NCBI GenBank assembly: GCA_025454495.1
Contig: JALOOI010000014.1
Coordinates: 1-33,038, forward strand
Length of the DNA stretch: 33,038 bases
From: Anaerolineae bacterium
GTDB lineage: Bacteria; Chloroflexota; Anaerolineae; Aggregatilineales; Phototrophicaceae
Direction of reading: 5' to 3'
The translations under genes were made by a program, and so were the position numbers. Of the stretch, positions 8,699 to 17,497 are shown piece by piece. Positions within the stretch are counted from its first letter, which is position 1. The number at the start of each line of letters is the position of its first letter. The notes below the pieces were generated by a model. It was given only the letters and a program-made list of their open reading frames with translations. It made no database searches and was not told where the DNA came from.

Positions 8699-8728
8699 AT
8701 TATAGTCCTAAAAGGAGCCTCCGGTAAA
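8699..8728 (-). promoter_or_regulatory. Promoter of the ATPase-cutC operon (TTTACC-18-TATAAT)
   Basis: On the minus strand a perfect TATAAT (8704-8699) lies 18 bp after TTTACC (8728-8723, 4 of 6 matches). The start site would be near 8692, giving a leader of about 50 nt. It sits directly after the etfA terminator. Confidence 0.6.
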
Positions 8729-8758
8729 CCAAAAACCCCCATTTTCCGGGGGTTTTGG
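8729..8758 (-). terminator. Rho-independent terminator after etfA
   Basis: Read on the minus strand, CCAAAACCCCC and GGGGGTTTTTGG form a long stem with a short A-rich loop, and the T tract lies within the descending arm. It starts about 22 bp after the etfA stop. The plus strand also has a T run, so it could work both ways, but no plus-strand gene ends here. Confidence 0.85.
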
Positions 8759-8780
8759 CGCTGCTGTGCCGGGCGCGGGC

Positions 8781-9800
8781 TTATTTGCCCAGGCGTTTCT
8801 TCAGTTCGGCCGTCAGCACCGGCACGAACGCATACATATCTTCCACCACGCCATAGCGGGCCAGCTTAAAGATGGGCGCTTCGCCGTCTTTGTTGATGGC
8901 CACGATGAGCTTGCTGTTACGCATCCCCGCCTGATGCTGGATCGCGCCGCTGATGGCGCAGGCGATGTACAGATCGGGGTTCACATTTTTGCCCGTTTGC
9001 CCCACCTGGTATTCGTAGGGGATGAAGCCGGCATCGACGGCGGCGCGGCTGGCCCCCAGGGCCCCGCCCAGGGTATCCACCAGCGGTTGCAGCACGCTGG
9101 CGAAGCCATCTTTGGCTTTCCAGATGGCCGCATCGCCGGCATCGGCCGGGGCTGCTTTGGGGTTGTTGGCGATGCCGCGCCCGCCGCTGACGATGATGGC
9201 GGCATCGTTCAGGCTCACTTTGCCACTCTCTTTTTCAAACGCTTCGATCTTGACCGGGATTTGCGCTTCGCTGAGCACCGGGGCCACCGCCACCGGGCTA
9301 ACGCTGGCGGCCGGATCCGCATCCAGCGGTTTAAAGGCCCGCCCGCGCAGGGTGACGAATTTGGTGCCGCTTTTGATGGCCAGTTTGCTGATGATCTTGC
9401 CGGCGTAGGCCGGTTTCACCGCGTGCAGTTCGTCGCCGTTCAGGGTCAGTTCCACCACGTCGGACAGGATGCCGGCATCCACATCGGCGGCACTGGCGGA
9501 CAGCAGTTCGCGGCCGGCGGCCGTCGCCACGGCCAGCACCACCGCGGGTTTGTGTTCCTGCACCAGCTTCGTCAGCAGGGCCGCATACGGCTCCAGGCGA
9601 TAATCATGCAGGGTGGCATCATCGCACACGACGGCCGCGGTTGCGCCGTACTGCGCGGCTTCCGCCGCGATGGCCGCCGCATTCTTGCCGAACACCGCCG
9701 CCGTCACCGTGCTGCTCAGCCCGCGGGCGGCCGCCAGCGCTTCCCGGCTGGAGGGGTTCATGCTGCCTTCAAAGGTTTCGATCCAGACCAGCACACTCAT
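8781..9800 (-). CDS. etfA: Electron transfer flavoprotein alpha subunit
   Basis: The 339-residue protein has an N-terminal ETF domain and a C-terminal FAD-binding domain with the family signature: IIVSGGRGI, GASRAAVDAGFIP, YQVGQTGKNVNPDLYIACAISGA, then IVAINKD and APIF (quoted here in pieces of one conserved stretch near residues 200-320). ETF accepts electrons from acyl-CoA dehydrogenases or similar flavoenzymes and passes them to a quinone oxidoreductase; some ETFs bifurcate. No partner dehydrogenase or bifurcation partner is in the window. Its ATG overlaps the etfB stop in an ATGA arrangement, so the two are translationally coupled. Length is normal for the family. Confidence 0.96.
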   Translation of the reverse strand: MSVLVWIETFEGSMNPSSREALAAARGLSSTVTAAVFGKNAAAIAAEAAQYGATAAVVCDDATLHDYRLEPYAALLTKLVQEHKPAVVLAVATAAGRELLSASAADVDAGILSDVVELTLNGDELHAVKPAYAGKIISKLAIKSGTKFVTLRGRAFKPLDADPAASVSPVAVAPVLSEAQIPVKIEAFEKESGKVSLNDAAIIVSGGRGIANNPKAAPADAGDAAIWKAKDGFASVLQPLVDTLGGALGASRAAVDAGFIPYEYQVGQTGKNVNPDLYIACAISGAIQHQAGMRNSKLIVAINKDGEAPIFKLARYGVVEDMYAFVPVLTAELKKRLGK

Positions 9801-10570
9801 AGCACTTTTTCCTCCAGCAGTTTATCAATCAGTTTGGCCGCTTTTTCTTCCATCGAGGCACCCTCGATGATTTCGGTCTTCACTTCGCGCGCCGGCGGGT
9901 TCTGGTAGGCCACCAGTTCGGTGGTCTTGCCCGGCAGCGCTGCGCCCAGGTCGCCGGCTGACCACACCGGGATGGTGGCTTTGGAGGCTTTGCGAATGCC
10001 GATGAAGGACGGGTACCGCGGTTCGTTGATGCCCTTCAGCACGGTGATGACGGCCGGCAGGCTGGCCGTGACGACCTGCTTGCCATGCTCGGTGATGCGT
10101 TCCACCTTCAGGCTGCCGCCGCCGGCGCTGAGGATTTTGGAGACATTGCTCACCATCGTCCAGCCCAGTTTACGGGCGGTCTGGTAGGCGTGGCTGTCGG
10201 TGCCAATATCAATGCTCTCTTTGCCGAAGATCACCAGCCCCACGTCGCCAATCTTTTTGACGGCCGCGGCGGCCAGCACGGCAAACGCCAGCGTATCGGT
10301 GGGGTCGGCCGGCGCTTCCACGCGGTAGGCTTCATCCAGCCCCATCGCCAGGCTGTGCTTCAGTGCTTCGTTGTGCATCTCGGCACCCACGGCCACCACG
10401 ACGGCCTTGCCGCCCAGGTCTTTGGCGCGAACGATGCTCTCTTCCAGCGAATACTCGTCCCACGGGTTGACGACAGTGGCTGCGTCGCCCCAGGTGATGG
10501 CACCGCTGCTGTTGACTTCCACTTTCGCAGCGGTATCGGGCGTGCTGCGGGTAAAGGTCACGACGTGCAA
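9797..10570 (-). CDS. etfB: Electron transfer flavoprotein beta subunit (TTG start)
   Basis: This 257-residue product matches ETF beta (FixA-like): NPWDEYSLEE near the N-terminus, a nucleotide-binding GMD-type segment (LAMGLDEAYRVE), IFGKESIDIGTDSH and the conserved LPAVITVLKGINEPRYPSF region. The beta subunit binds AMP (or a second FAD in bifurcating forms) and forms the heterodimer with EtfA. The start codon is TTG at 10570, fixed by a perfect AGGAGG 6 nt upstream; no ATG is available at this position. The order etfB-etfA with a 4-bp overlap is the common one. Confidence 0.95.
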   Translation of the reverse strand: MHVVTFTRSTPDTAAKVEVNSSGAITWGDAATVVNPWDEYSLEESIVRAKDLGGKAVVVAVGAEMHNEALKHSLAMGLDEAYRVEAPADPTDTLAFAVLAAAAVKKIGDVGLVIFGKESIDIGTDSHAYQTARKLGWTMVSNVSKILSAGGGSLKVERITEHGKQVVTASLPAVITVLKGINEPRYPSFIGIRKASKATIPVWSAGDLGAALPGKTTELVAYQNPPAREVKTEIIEGASMEEKAAKLIDKLLEEKVL

Positions 10571-10701
10571 GGGAATCCTCCTGTACTACAGATGGTCATA
10601 GACCCGGACATTCTACAAAGATTCGGCCAGAAAATCGAATCTCTGTTAAATTCAATCGGCAGAGTGATGACGAATGCCATAGCCAGAAGATGATGACTGA
10701 C

Positions 10702-10724
10702 GGGGCCGGTAAGGCACCGGCCCC
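10702..10724 (-). terminator. Hairpin terminator after the VWA lipoprotein gene
   Basis: GGGGCCGGT and ACCGGCCCC form a perfect 9-bp stem with a 5-nt loop, 13 bp beyond the stop of the VWA gene. The following minus-strand sequence is only moderately T-rich, so termination is likely but not strong. The rest of the gap to etfB (10571-10701) probably holds the etfB promoter; a TAGAAT at 10615-10610 on the minus strand is a weak candidate. Confidence 0.6.
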
Positions 10725-10737
10725 GCGGTACGGGTGT

Positions 10738-12495
10738 TTAGAAGTAACTGCCGATCAATTCCAGCAGCGCCTGGATGTTGTTGGGGTCGCCGGATTGCAG
10801 GGTGGTGTTGCTGGCTTCCGCCATGCGGCTGAGCGTGCGCGTATCCGCCGCGGAGCCATAGGCCACCGGGATCACAATCACCGGGTTCAGATCGTTGCGG
10901 GTGGCGCGAATGGCATTGGTCACGGCCAGCAAATCATACTGGACGGATTCGGTATCTTCGCCATCGCTGAGCACCAGCACCGCGCGGATGCGGTCGCCAT
11001 CGTCCGAGGCCGCGGCGATATTGTTCATCACGGCCACGGTGGCATCATACAGGGCGGTGCCGCCCTGGGGTTGCAGCGACTGGATGGCCTGGCGCAGCGC
11101 CTGTTGATTGCGCTCCAGGTTATCCAGCGGCACCACTTCGGTCACGCTGGTATCGAAGACGGTCAGCCCCACGCGGTTGTTGGTCTCCATCTGGTCAATG
11201 AACGCCAGCGCGGCCTGCTTGGCCTGTTCCAGCCGGTTCTCCTGCGCCATGGAGCCAGAAATGTCGATCAGCAGCATAATATCCGCCTGCTTCTTAACGA
11301 ACGTCCAGCTCTCCTGAATGGCGACGATCACCTCAGCATCGGGCACATCCAGCACGGTGGCGGGGCCCTCTACGGTCACGCCGTACTGTTCTTCAAACGG
11401 GAAGCCCAGGGGCACATCCGGGTTCGCCGGGCGGAAGCCATAGGACATGATGTAGGCCTGCGGGTCGGGCAGCAGCACATAATCGGTAAAGACGCGGGCC
11501 GCGGCCTGCTCTTCGGCCGTCACCCAGTCGCCATTGACGATGCCGAAGGGGTGTTCGTGCCAGAAGGTGCCTTCTTTGGGGTAGAGGGCCACCAGGCGTT
11601 CCGGCGGCTGGTACTGCGTCAGCCCGCGATTGATGGCGATGAGATCATTTTCTTCCAGCGCCACGAAGTCCAGGTATTCCGGCCCCTGGGCGATGTAATT
11701 CTTAAATTCGGTGGTGCGGCGCGAGTAGTGGCGAATCAACTGTTCGATCTCGCGCACGCCGGAACGCACGTCTTCATCCATCACCACGTCCATCGTCAGC
11801 ACGCGCCCGGTGAAGCCATTTTCGCGGGCGGCGGCATAAAATTCGGCGATGAGGGTGGAGAGGCCGGTGGAACTGACGAAAGGATCGGTATGGCCGTAGA
11901 AGACCGTGCGCCGGCCGTCGGCAATGCCGAAGTCCTGCCAGCCGTTGGGCGCGTCCAGCACCTGGAGCAGTTCTTCCCAGCCGATGTCATCATAGCCCAC
12001 CGTTTGCCGGATGGCGTTCAGGCGGCTTTCCCAGATGGCCATGACCACCGGGGCCAGGGCGGTGGGGCGGGCTTCGGACAGGTTAAAAATCTGGCGGCGG
12101 CTGAGGCTGTTGGCCAGCGCCAGCCAGTGGCTGACACTGGGCTGGAAGATGACCGGGCGCTCCACGTTGCTGTTGGAGGGGGCGATGAGGGCATTCACGA
12201 TGCCCTGCATCACCGTGCCGGAGGAGCCATTTTTGCCGCTGATGAAGATGGGGCGCTCGCCTTCGGCCAGCGGCTGCCCGGTGACGGGGTTGATGCCGCG
12301 CCGGTAAGAGTCGTTGAAGTCCTGCATGATTTTGGGCATGTAGTCCTGCGACTCTGGCGCATAAATAATATCAATCTGGATGGCGTTGGCCGGAATGCTG
12401 CCCTGATCGGTGGTGGTGGTGCTGCTGTCGCCGCCATCGCAGCCGGTGAGGAGCAGCATGAACAGCAGGAAACTCGTCAGCCAGTGATTTCGCAT
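10738..12495 (-). CDS. Lipoprotein with substrate-binding domain and C-terminal von Willebrand factor A domain
   Basis: The 585-residue protein starts with a lipoprotein signal whose lipobox LTGC puts the acylated Cys at residue 19, followed by a Ser/Thr linker. Residues of about 35-380 resemble an extracellular solute-binding fold, with phrases shared with the upstream paralogue (for example IFQPSVSHWL). The C-terminal third is a VWA domain with the MIDAS motif DISGS (Asp near 411), a Thr in GGTAL and the Asp of LVLSDGED, so metal-dependent ligand binding looks intact. It would sit on the outer face of the membrane. It lies 41 bp after the paralogue at 12537 and both face away from a MoxR ATPase. 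The ligand is unknown. Confidence 0.88.
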   Translation of the reverse strand: MRNHWLTSFLLFMLLLTGCDGGDSSTTTTDQGSIPANAIQIDIIYAPESQDYMPKIMQDFNDSYRRGINPVTGQPLAEGERPIFISGKNGSSGTVMQGIVNALIAPSNSNVERPVIFQPSVSHWLALANSLSRRQIFNLSEARPTALAPVVMAIWESRLNAIRQTVGYDDIGWEELLQVLDAPNGWQDFGIADGRRTVFYGHTDPFVSSTGLSTLIAEFYAAARENGFTGRVLTMDVVMDEDVRSGVREIEQLIRHYSRRTTEFKNYIAQGPEYLDFVALEENDLIAINRGLTQYQPPERLVALYPKEGTFWHEHPFGIVNGDWVTAEEQAAARVFTDYVLLPDPQAYIMSYGFRPANPDVPLGFPFEEQYGVTVEGPATVLDVPDAEVIVAIQESWTFVKKQADIMLLIDISGSMAQENRLEQAKQAALAFIDQMETNNRVGLTVFDTSVTEVVPLDNLERNQQALRQAIQSLQPQGGTALYDATVAVMNNIAAASDDGDRIRAVLVLSDGEDTESVQYDLLAVTNAIRATRNDLNPVIVIPVAYGSAADTRTLSRMAEASNTTLQSGDPNNIQALLELIGSYF

Positions 12496-12536
12496 GGTTG
12501 GATCATCTCTCCCTTGTGAGGCGGACTATGAACACA

Positions 12537-13640
12537 CTATTCCAGGGCCCGCAGCAGAATATCTGCTTCGGTGCGGGCGGGCAGGGGCACCACCTGGGCG
12601 GGCACGTAGTCCGCCAGGATGCCGTAGGGGGCGGCGACGGTGAACAGGGTGGCGCTGCTGTCCACCACGCCGCTGGCGGGGCGCAGCCCGGCCGCGCTGG
12701 CCGCCTGCTGGCCGGCCGGGCCGGCCAGATAGGCCGCGAAGGCGGCCGCCGCCTGCCGCTGCAGATCGGTGGTGCTGGCATCGTCCCACAGTGCCAGCGG
12801 GAAATCCAGCAGCACCTGGTAGGCCGGGTAGCTGAAGACCAGGCGCTCCTGGCGCAGCAGTTCATTCAGGCTCACCAGCCACTGGGCTTCGGGCAGCAGG
12901 GCGAAATCGGCCACGGAAGCCCCGCGTGAGGCCATCGCCTGCGCCGGCGATTCGCCCAGGCGCTGCGCGTTGCGGACGGCGGCGGCGAAGGGCTGCCGCC
13001 AGGCTTCATAGGCGCTGCCGCTCAGGCTGCTGCGGCTGATGGTGCTGCTGCCGCCCAGGTCCGCCACCCCGCTCACCAGCGCCGCCAGCCCGGCCATGGA
13101 GCCGGTGGGCCAGTTGAGCGCCATATTCACATTGCCGCGCACATCGGTTGCGCCGGCGGCGGCCCAGGTGCCGGCGGCCAGCACCGCGTTCACGCTCGGC
13201 CAGTCCAGCGGCAGGCGGTCATCGTCGGTGATGACCTGCACCCGGCTGATGAAGCCGCCCCACACCAGCGGCGTTTGGGCCAGCGAGGGCACCAGCGGCG
13301 TATACGCCAGGTTGGATGGGCGATATTGCAGCGCCGCCGAGGACGAGGGCAGCCACAGCAGCGGGTGCGATTGCGCCGTCCAGCCCGCCGCGCCCGTCCA
13401 CACGCGCACATCATTGATGACCGTCGTCACATTCACCCGTACCCGTGTGGTGCCGTTGTTGATGGTGGTCTGGCTGGCGTTGAAGGCCTCCACCGCCCCG
13501 CGTACCCACGTTTCCGCCAGCGGGTCTACCGCCAGCGTGATTTCCAGCGGCGGCTGCGTCCGCACCAGGCGGTCATAACCGAGCAGCCCGGCGATGACCA
13601 CGATGAACAGGATGAGCACAATGGTTGAACGTCGCAACAT
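12537..13640 (-). CDS. Membrane-anchored substrate-binding-like protein
   Basis: This 367-residue protein has an N-terminal hydrophobic segment (about residues 7-21, ILFIVVIAGLLGYD) that looks like an uncleaved anchor or signal, with no lipobox Cys. The remainder resembles periplasmic-binding-type proteins: ITLAVDPLAETWVRGAVEAF at the start, LLWLPSSSAAL in the first lobe and a helical second lobe ending in LADYVPAQVVPL. It aligns by eye in layout with the N-terminal two-thirds of the VWA lipoprotein downstream, so they are probably paralogues. An AGAGG lies 5 nt before the ATG. No ABC permease or ATPase is nearby, so transport is doubtful and a sensing or surface role is possible. Confidence 0.82.
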   Translation of the reverse strand: MLRRSTIVLILFIVVIAGLLGYDRLVRTQPPLEITLAVDPLAETWVRGAVEAFNASQTTINNGTTRVRVNVTTVINDVRVWTGAAGWTAQSHPLLWLPSSSAALQYRPSNLAYTPLVPSLAQTPLVWGGFISRVQVITDDDRLPLDWPSVNAVLAAGTWAAAGATDVRGNVNMALNWPTGSMAGLAALVSGVADLGGSSTISRSSLSGSAYEAWRQPFAAAVRNAQRLGESPAQAMASRGASVADFALLPEAQWLVSLNELLRQERLVFSYPAYQVLLDFPLALWDDASTTDLQRQAAAAFAAYLAGPAGQQAASAAGLRPASGVVDSSATLFTVAAPYGILADYVPAQVVPLPARTEADILLRALE

Positions 13641-13779
13641 GATTACCTCTTGTCGGGTTGATTCCCGCCACCATACATGTATTGTAACGTGAGAACGCCG
13701 AAGCTGACCCCCTCAAGGTGGGGGATTTGACGCACTTTTAACGATTCGCCCCCGCGCCCGTTCCGGGGCACCCTGGCGC

Positions 13780-13808
13780 TTGTCATCCCCTGCAATCAGG
13801 CATATAGT
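13780..13808 (+). promoter_or_regulatory. Promoter of the MoxR gene (TTGTCA-17-TATAGT)
   Basis: TTGTCA (13780-13785) and TATAGT (13803-13808) are separated by exactly 17 bp, each with 5 of 6 consensus bases. The start site is near 13815, about 53 nt before the ATG. The opposite strand has a TACAAT (13686-13681) that may serve the substrate-binding gene, with a poor -35. A small inverted repeat, CCCCC and GGGGG around 13708-13724, lies between the two. Confidence 0.78.
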
Positions 13809-13867
13809 TAGGCTGTAGCGAATGACCGCTGACCCCTTTCACACCCTGAACGGAATCGGAGTTCTCC

Positions 13868-14830
13868 ATGTCTAACAACGTAGGTCAGGTCACAAATGCC
13901 CTGCGCGAGCGCCAGTATATCGCCACCGATGAGATTGCGACGGTGGTGTTTCTGGCCACGCAGCTTGGTAAACCGCTGCTGGCCGAAGGCCCGGCGGGGG
14001 TGGGCAAGACCGAGCTGGCCAAAGCCTGGGCCAAAGCCACCGGGATGCCGCTGATCCGGCTGCAATGTTATGAAGGGCTGGACGAGAGCAAGGCGCTGTA
14101 CGAATGGGAATATGCCAAACAGATGCTGTATACGCAGCTCCTGCGCGATAAGCTGAGCCAGATTTTATCCGAAGCGGAGACGCTCTCGGCAGCGGCCGAC
14201 CGGCTGGCGCAGGAAGATGATGTGTTCTTCAGTGAGCGCTTTTTGCTGGCCCGCCCGCTGCTGAAGGCCGTCACGTCCGATGTGCCGGTGGTGCTGCTGA
14301 TCGACGAAATTGATCGCGCGGATGCTGAATTTGAGGCTTTTCTGCTGGAAATCCTCAGTGATTTTCAGGTGTCCGTGCCGGAACTGGGCACCATCCAGGC
14401 GAAGCACCAGCCCTTTGTGCTGCTCACCAGCAACAACACGCGCGAGCTTTCCGAAGCGCTCAAGCGCCGCTGCCTGTACCTGTTTGTGGATTACCCCTCG
14501 CACGAGGCGGAACTGAACATCGTGCGGCTGCGCGTGCCAGAATTGAACAGCAAGCTGGCTTCGCAGGCGGTGGAAGTGGTGCAAAACCTGCGCGGGCTGG
14601 ATTTGAAGAAGAACCCCAGCGTGAGCGAAACCATCGACTGGGCTAAAGCGCTGGTGCTGCTGAATGCCAACACGCTGGATCAGACGACGCTGGAAACCAC
14701 GCTGACGGTGCTGCTGAAGCATGAGAGCGATGTGCAAAAAGCCCGCCGCGCCCTGATGCGGGCCCAGGGCACCGACCGCGACCTGCCCGGTGGCGGCAGC
14801 GGCAAAGGGCGGCGCAACCCCTTTAATTAG
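13868..14830 (+). CDS. MoxR-family AAA+ ATPase (CoxD-like)
   Basis: The 320-residue protein has Walker A GPAGVGKT at residues 41-48, Walker B VVLLIDEID near 139-147, sensor phrase LLTSNNTREL and an arginine finger region LKRRCLYL. The stretch RLQCYEGLDE followed by KALYEWEYAKQ is typical of the CoxD-like branch that works with VWA proteins in cofactor maturation of molybdenum and related enzymes. MoxR ATPases are cytoplasmic remodelling chaperones. Usually a cytoplasmic CoxE-type VWA gene follows; here the next gene is a membrane protein and the only VWA protein is the divergent lipoprotein. A GGAG precedes the ATG by about 6 nt. The C-terminus is a Gly/Lys/Arg-rich tail. Confidence 0.92.
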   Translation: MSNNVGQVTNALRERQYIATDEIATVVFLATQLGKPLLAEGPAGVGKTELAKAWAKATGMPLIRLQCYEGLDESKALYEWEYAKQMLYTQLLRDKLSQILSEAETLSAAADRLAQEDDVFFSERFLLARPLLKAVTSDVPVVLLIDEIDRADAEFEAFLLEILSDFQVSVPELGTIQAKHQPFVLLTSNNTRELSEALKRRCLYLFVDYPSHEAELNIVRLRVPELNSKLASQAVEVVQNLRGLDLKKNPSVSETIDWAKALVLLNANTLDQTTLETTLTVLLKHESDVQKARRALMRAQGTDRDLPGGGSGKGRRNPFN

Positions 14831-14839
14831 AGGCGCACG

Positions 14840-16039
14840 ATGGGTTCATGGTGGAAGGGGCTGGCGGCAGCGCTGCTGTGGGTGGGCGGGCTGTCGCTGC
14901 ATGAACCCATTCGGCTCATTTTTAACGATAACCTGTTTTACCTGGATATGGCGCTGTATGGCCTCAGTGCGCCAGAACGCCTGGCTTCCCCTTTTGCGTA
15001 TCGCTTTTTAACGCCGCTGCTGGCCGGCCAGCTTGCCAGCCTGACGGGCAGCACGCCGGCACAGGCGTTTTATGCGCTGGCGCTGGTTGGTGCGGTGCTG
15101 CAACTGCTGCTGGTGTACGCGCTGGCGCGGCGCTTCGGCGCGGATGACGGGGCCGCGCTGGTGGTGCAGGCGGTGGTGGCGCTGTCTTTTTACCAGGTGC
15201 GTTTTTTGCTGGCGGATTCGCTGCGTCCCGACCACCTGGCCTACCCGCTGATGCTGGTGGTGATGCTGCTCATCTTCGCCGGGCGGCGGTGGCCGGCGCT
15301 GCTGCTGGCACTGGTGGGGCTGAATGTGCGTGAATTTTTCCTCATCCCGCCGCTGCTCATCGGGCTGCTGGCCTACCGCGATTTCAGCCGCCGCCGCGAC
15401 CGGGGGGCGCTGCTGCTGCTGGTGACGGCGTTTGGTTCGGTGTGGGTGGTGTTCCTGCTCCAGCGCCTGCTGATTCGGGTGAGCAGCGTGGCCGCCTATC
15501 TGGAGCCGCTGCGGACAGATTTTGTGGCGGTGCTGCTGGCCACCCCGCTGGATGTGGCGCGGCTGTACAATGTGGGGCTGGCAGCGACCGGGTATCTGCT
15601 GCCGCTGCTGCTGCTGCTCACCCCGGCCCGCTGGCGGGCCATACAGGCTGAACGCCGCCCCCTGGGGCTTATTACGGGGGTGTACAGCCTGGTGGTGCTG
15701 CTGATGACGCTCTATGGCGGCACGGACATCCCGCGCTTCGTCACCTATCTGTTCATCCCGCAGGCGGTGCTGCTGGCGCTGCTGCTGCGCCGGGGGGTGC
15801 CGCCGCTGGAAGTGGCTTACATGCTGCTGGTGGTGGCGCTGTATAATCGGCTGTTCTTCGCCATGCCGCAGGACGGCCGCGCCTACCTGGATTTTCATAC
15901 CCCCTATGCCAGCGTCATCAACGCGGCCACCTGGCGTTTTAGCCTGGCCATCGTCGTTTGCCTGGCGGGGATGCTGGCGCTGCGGGCGATCCTGCGCCGG
16001 GGCGCAGCGGCCCGGGGCCGCCACCCGGCGACCCCCTGA
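14840..16039 (+). CDS. Polytopic membrane protein, possibly GT-C-fold glycosyltransferase
   Basis: The 399-residue protein has about nine to ten hydrophobic segments spread over its whole length. An early acidic pair (FYLDMALYG) is followed by PFAYRFLTPLL, and a later loop contains LADSLRPDHLAYPLML. Such layouts occur in lipid-linked sugar transferases of the GT-C fold, where an acidic residue in the first extracytoplasmic loop is catalytic. I cannot confirm the family by eye, so this is a suggestion only. It starts 9 bp after the MoxR stop with GAGGCG upstream, so it is probably cotranscribed with MoxR, and ends 16 bp from the convergent ugd stop. Confidence 0.75.
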   Translation: MGSWWKGLAAALLWVGGLSLHEPIRLIFNDNLFYLDMALYGLSAPERLASPFAYRFLTPLLAGQLASLTGSTPAQAFYALALVGAVLQLLLVYALARRFGADDGAALVVQAVVALSFYQVRFLLADSLRPDHLAYPLMLVVMLLIFAGRRWPALLLALVGLNVREFFLIPPLLIGLLAYRDFSRRRDRGALLLLVTAFGSVWVVFLLQRLLIRVSSVAAYLEPLRTDFVAVLLATPLDVARLYNVGLAATGYLLPLLLLLTPARWRAIQAERRPLGLITGVYSLVVLLMTLYGGTDIPRFVTYLFIPQAVLLALLLRRGVPPLEVAYMLLVVALYNRLFFAMPQDGRAYLDFHTPYASVINAATWRFSLAIVVCLAGMLALRAILRRGAAARGRHPATP

Positions 16040-16055
16040 CCCTGAACTGACCCGA

Positions 16056-17378
16056 TTAGTCGTGCAGCCCTTCGCCGTTGTAGCCGCGCCCCACCCCGCG
16101 ATAGATGAAGCCCAGATCGTGCATCACCTGCGGATCGTAGATGTTACGGCCATCCACCAGGATGGGCAGTTTCATGCTGGCGCGGATGCGTTTCATATCC
16201 AGTTGCTTAAATTCGTTCCAGTCGGTCATGATGACCAGGGCATCGGCATCTTCCGCCACCTGATAGGCGTTGTCCAGCAGGGCCAGGCCTTTCAGTTCGG
16301 CGGTGGCGGTTTCCATGGCCACGGGGTCATACGCCCGCACTTTGCCGCCCTGGTTCATCAGTGACCGGGCGACGGTCAGCGCCGGCGCATCGCGCACGTC
16401 ATCGGTATTGGGCTTAAAGGCCAGCCCCAGAAGGCCCACCTGTTTACCCTCCAGCGAGCCACCGAGCAAATCGCGCACCTTCAGCACGATCTGCTTGCGC
16501 TGGAAGTCGTTGATTTCCATGACGGCGTTCAAAAGCTGCGGGTGCATCCCGTGGGTGAGGGCCATGTTGGCCAGCGCTTTTACGTCTTTGGGAAAGCAGC
16601 TACCCCCGTAACCCACCCCGGCCTGAAGAAAATGCGGGCCAATGCGCTTATCGTAGCCCATGCCGCGGGCGACTTCGGTCACGTCCGCGCCCAGGCGCTC
16701 GCAGATGATGCTGATTTCGTTGATGAAGCTGATGCGCGTCGCCAGAAAGGCGTTGGAGGCGTACTTAATCATCTCGGCGGTGCGAATATCGGTGATGACG
16801 ATGGGTGCTTTCAGCGGCTCATACAGCTCGGCCACTTTTTGCGCGGCCGCCGCATCGGTGGAACCCAGCACCGTCCGGTCAGGACTCATAAAATCGCCGA
16901 TGGCCGAGCCTTCGCGCAGAAATTCCGGGCAGCTTACAACGGCGAAATCCACCGGCTCCGGCTGCGATTTCTTCACAATGTCCGCCGTCCAGTCGCCGGT
17001 GCCCACCGGCACGGTCGATTTGTTGATGATAATCAGCGGGTGCCGCATGTGTTCGGCGATGGTCTGCGCCGCCGCCCGCACATATTTCAGGTCGGCTTCG
17101 CCATCCACCGCCGAGGGCGTGCCCACGCAGATAAACACATACTGCGCCTGTGCCAGCCCGTCATCATAGGAGGTGGTAAAATGCAGCCGCCCGGCCTTGA
17201 CGTTGCGCTCAACCAGTTCTTCCAGGCCGGGTTCATAAATCGGCATGATCCCCTGTTTGAGTTTGTCGATTTTTCGCGCGTCAATATCCACCGTGACGAC
17301 ATGATTCCCCAGATCGGCAAAGCAGGTGGCCGTCACCAGCCCCACATAGCCCGACCCGATCACGCAAATCGATTTCAT
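16056..17378 (-). CDS. ugd: UDP-glucose 6-dehydrogenase
   Basis: The enzyme oxidises UDP-glucose to UDP-glucuronate in two NAD-dependent steps, feeding polysaccharide synthesis. The 440-residue protein begins [14 protein letters not shown] with the Rossmann glycine motif at residues 8-13, then has [16 protein letters not shown], the catalytic Cys in YGGSCFPKD at about residue 261, and [15 protein letters not shown] in the C-terminal domain. All key residues are present and the length is normal. The ATG at 17378 is preceded by AGGA at 7 nt; an upstream in-frame ATG at 17420 would add an unconserved leader and overlaps a palindrome that looks regulatory. A UDP-galacturonate or ManNAc dehydrogenase is less likely because of the [15 protein letters not shown] wording. 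Confidence 0.95.
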   Translation of the reverse strand: MKSICVIGSGYVGLVTATCFADLGNHVVTVDIDARKIDKLKQGIMPIYEPGLEELVERNVKAGRLHFTTSYDDGLAQAQYVFICVGTPSAVDGEADLKYVRAAAQTIAEHMRHPLIIINKSTVPVGTGDWTADIVKKSQPEPVDFAVVSCPEFLREGSAIGDFMSPDRTVLGSTDAAAAQKVAELYEPLKAPIVITDIRTAEMIKYASNAFLATRISFINEISIICERLGADVTEVARGMGYDKRIGPHFLQAGVGYGGSCFPKDVKALANMALTHGMHPQLLNAVMEINDFQRKQIVLKVRDLLGGSLEGKQVGLLGLAFKPNTDDVRDAPALTVARSLMNQGGKVRAYDPVAMETATAELKGLALLDNAYQVAEDADALVIMTDWNEFKQLDMKRIRASMKLPILVDGRNIYDPQVMHDLGFIYRGVGRGYNGEGLHD

Positions 17379-17401
17379 GGTTTCATCCTTGCTGACATAA
17401 A

Positions 17402-17423
17402 CCGATGATATATACATCACCGG
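17402..17423. promoter_or_regulatory. Imperfect 22-bp palindrome upstream of ugd
   Basis: The 22 bp have arms CCGATGAT and ATCACCGG around an AT-rich centre; 18 of 22 positions obey dyad symmetry. It lies 23 bp before the ugd ATG in the leader region. An operator is plausible, but no regulator gene is adjacent. A TATACT (17452-17447, minus) upstream is a weak -10 candidate. Confidence 0.35.
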
Positions 17424-17497
17424 GGCATCGAATGCTCACTGGCAGGAGTATATCATAATCTTTCGGGCAGGATCAGGCGGGGAGTGTTGCGAACCTG

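Noticed and set aside
10690-12519. 609-codon open frame on the plus strand opposite the VWA lipoprotein
   Set aside because: The minus strand has signal peptide, lipobox and MIDAS motif; the plus frame has none and covers the terminator.
12526-12789. Small minus-strand frames inside the substrate-binding gene
   Set aside because: They overlap a well-supported longer gene in another frame and have no ribosome site.
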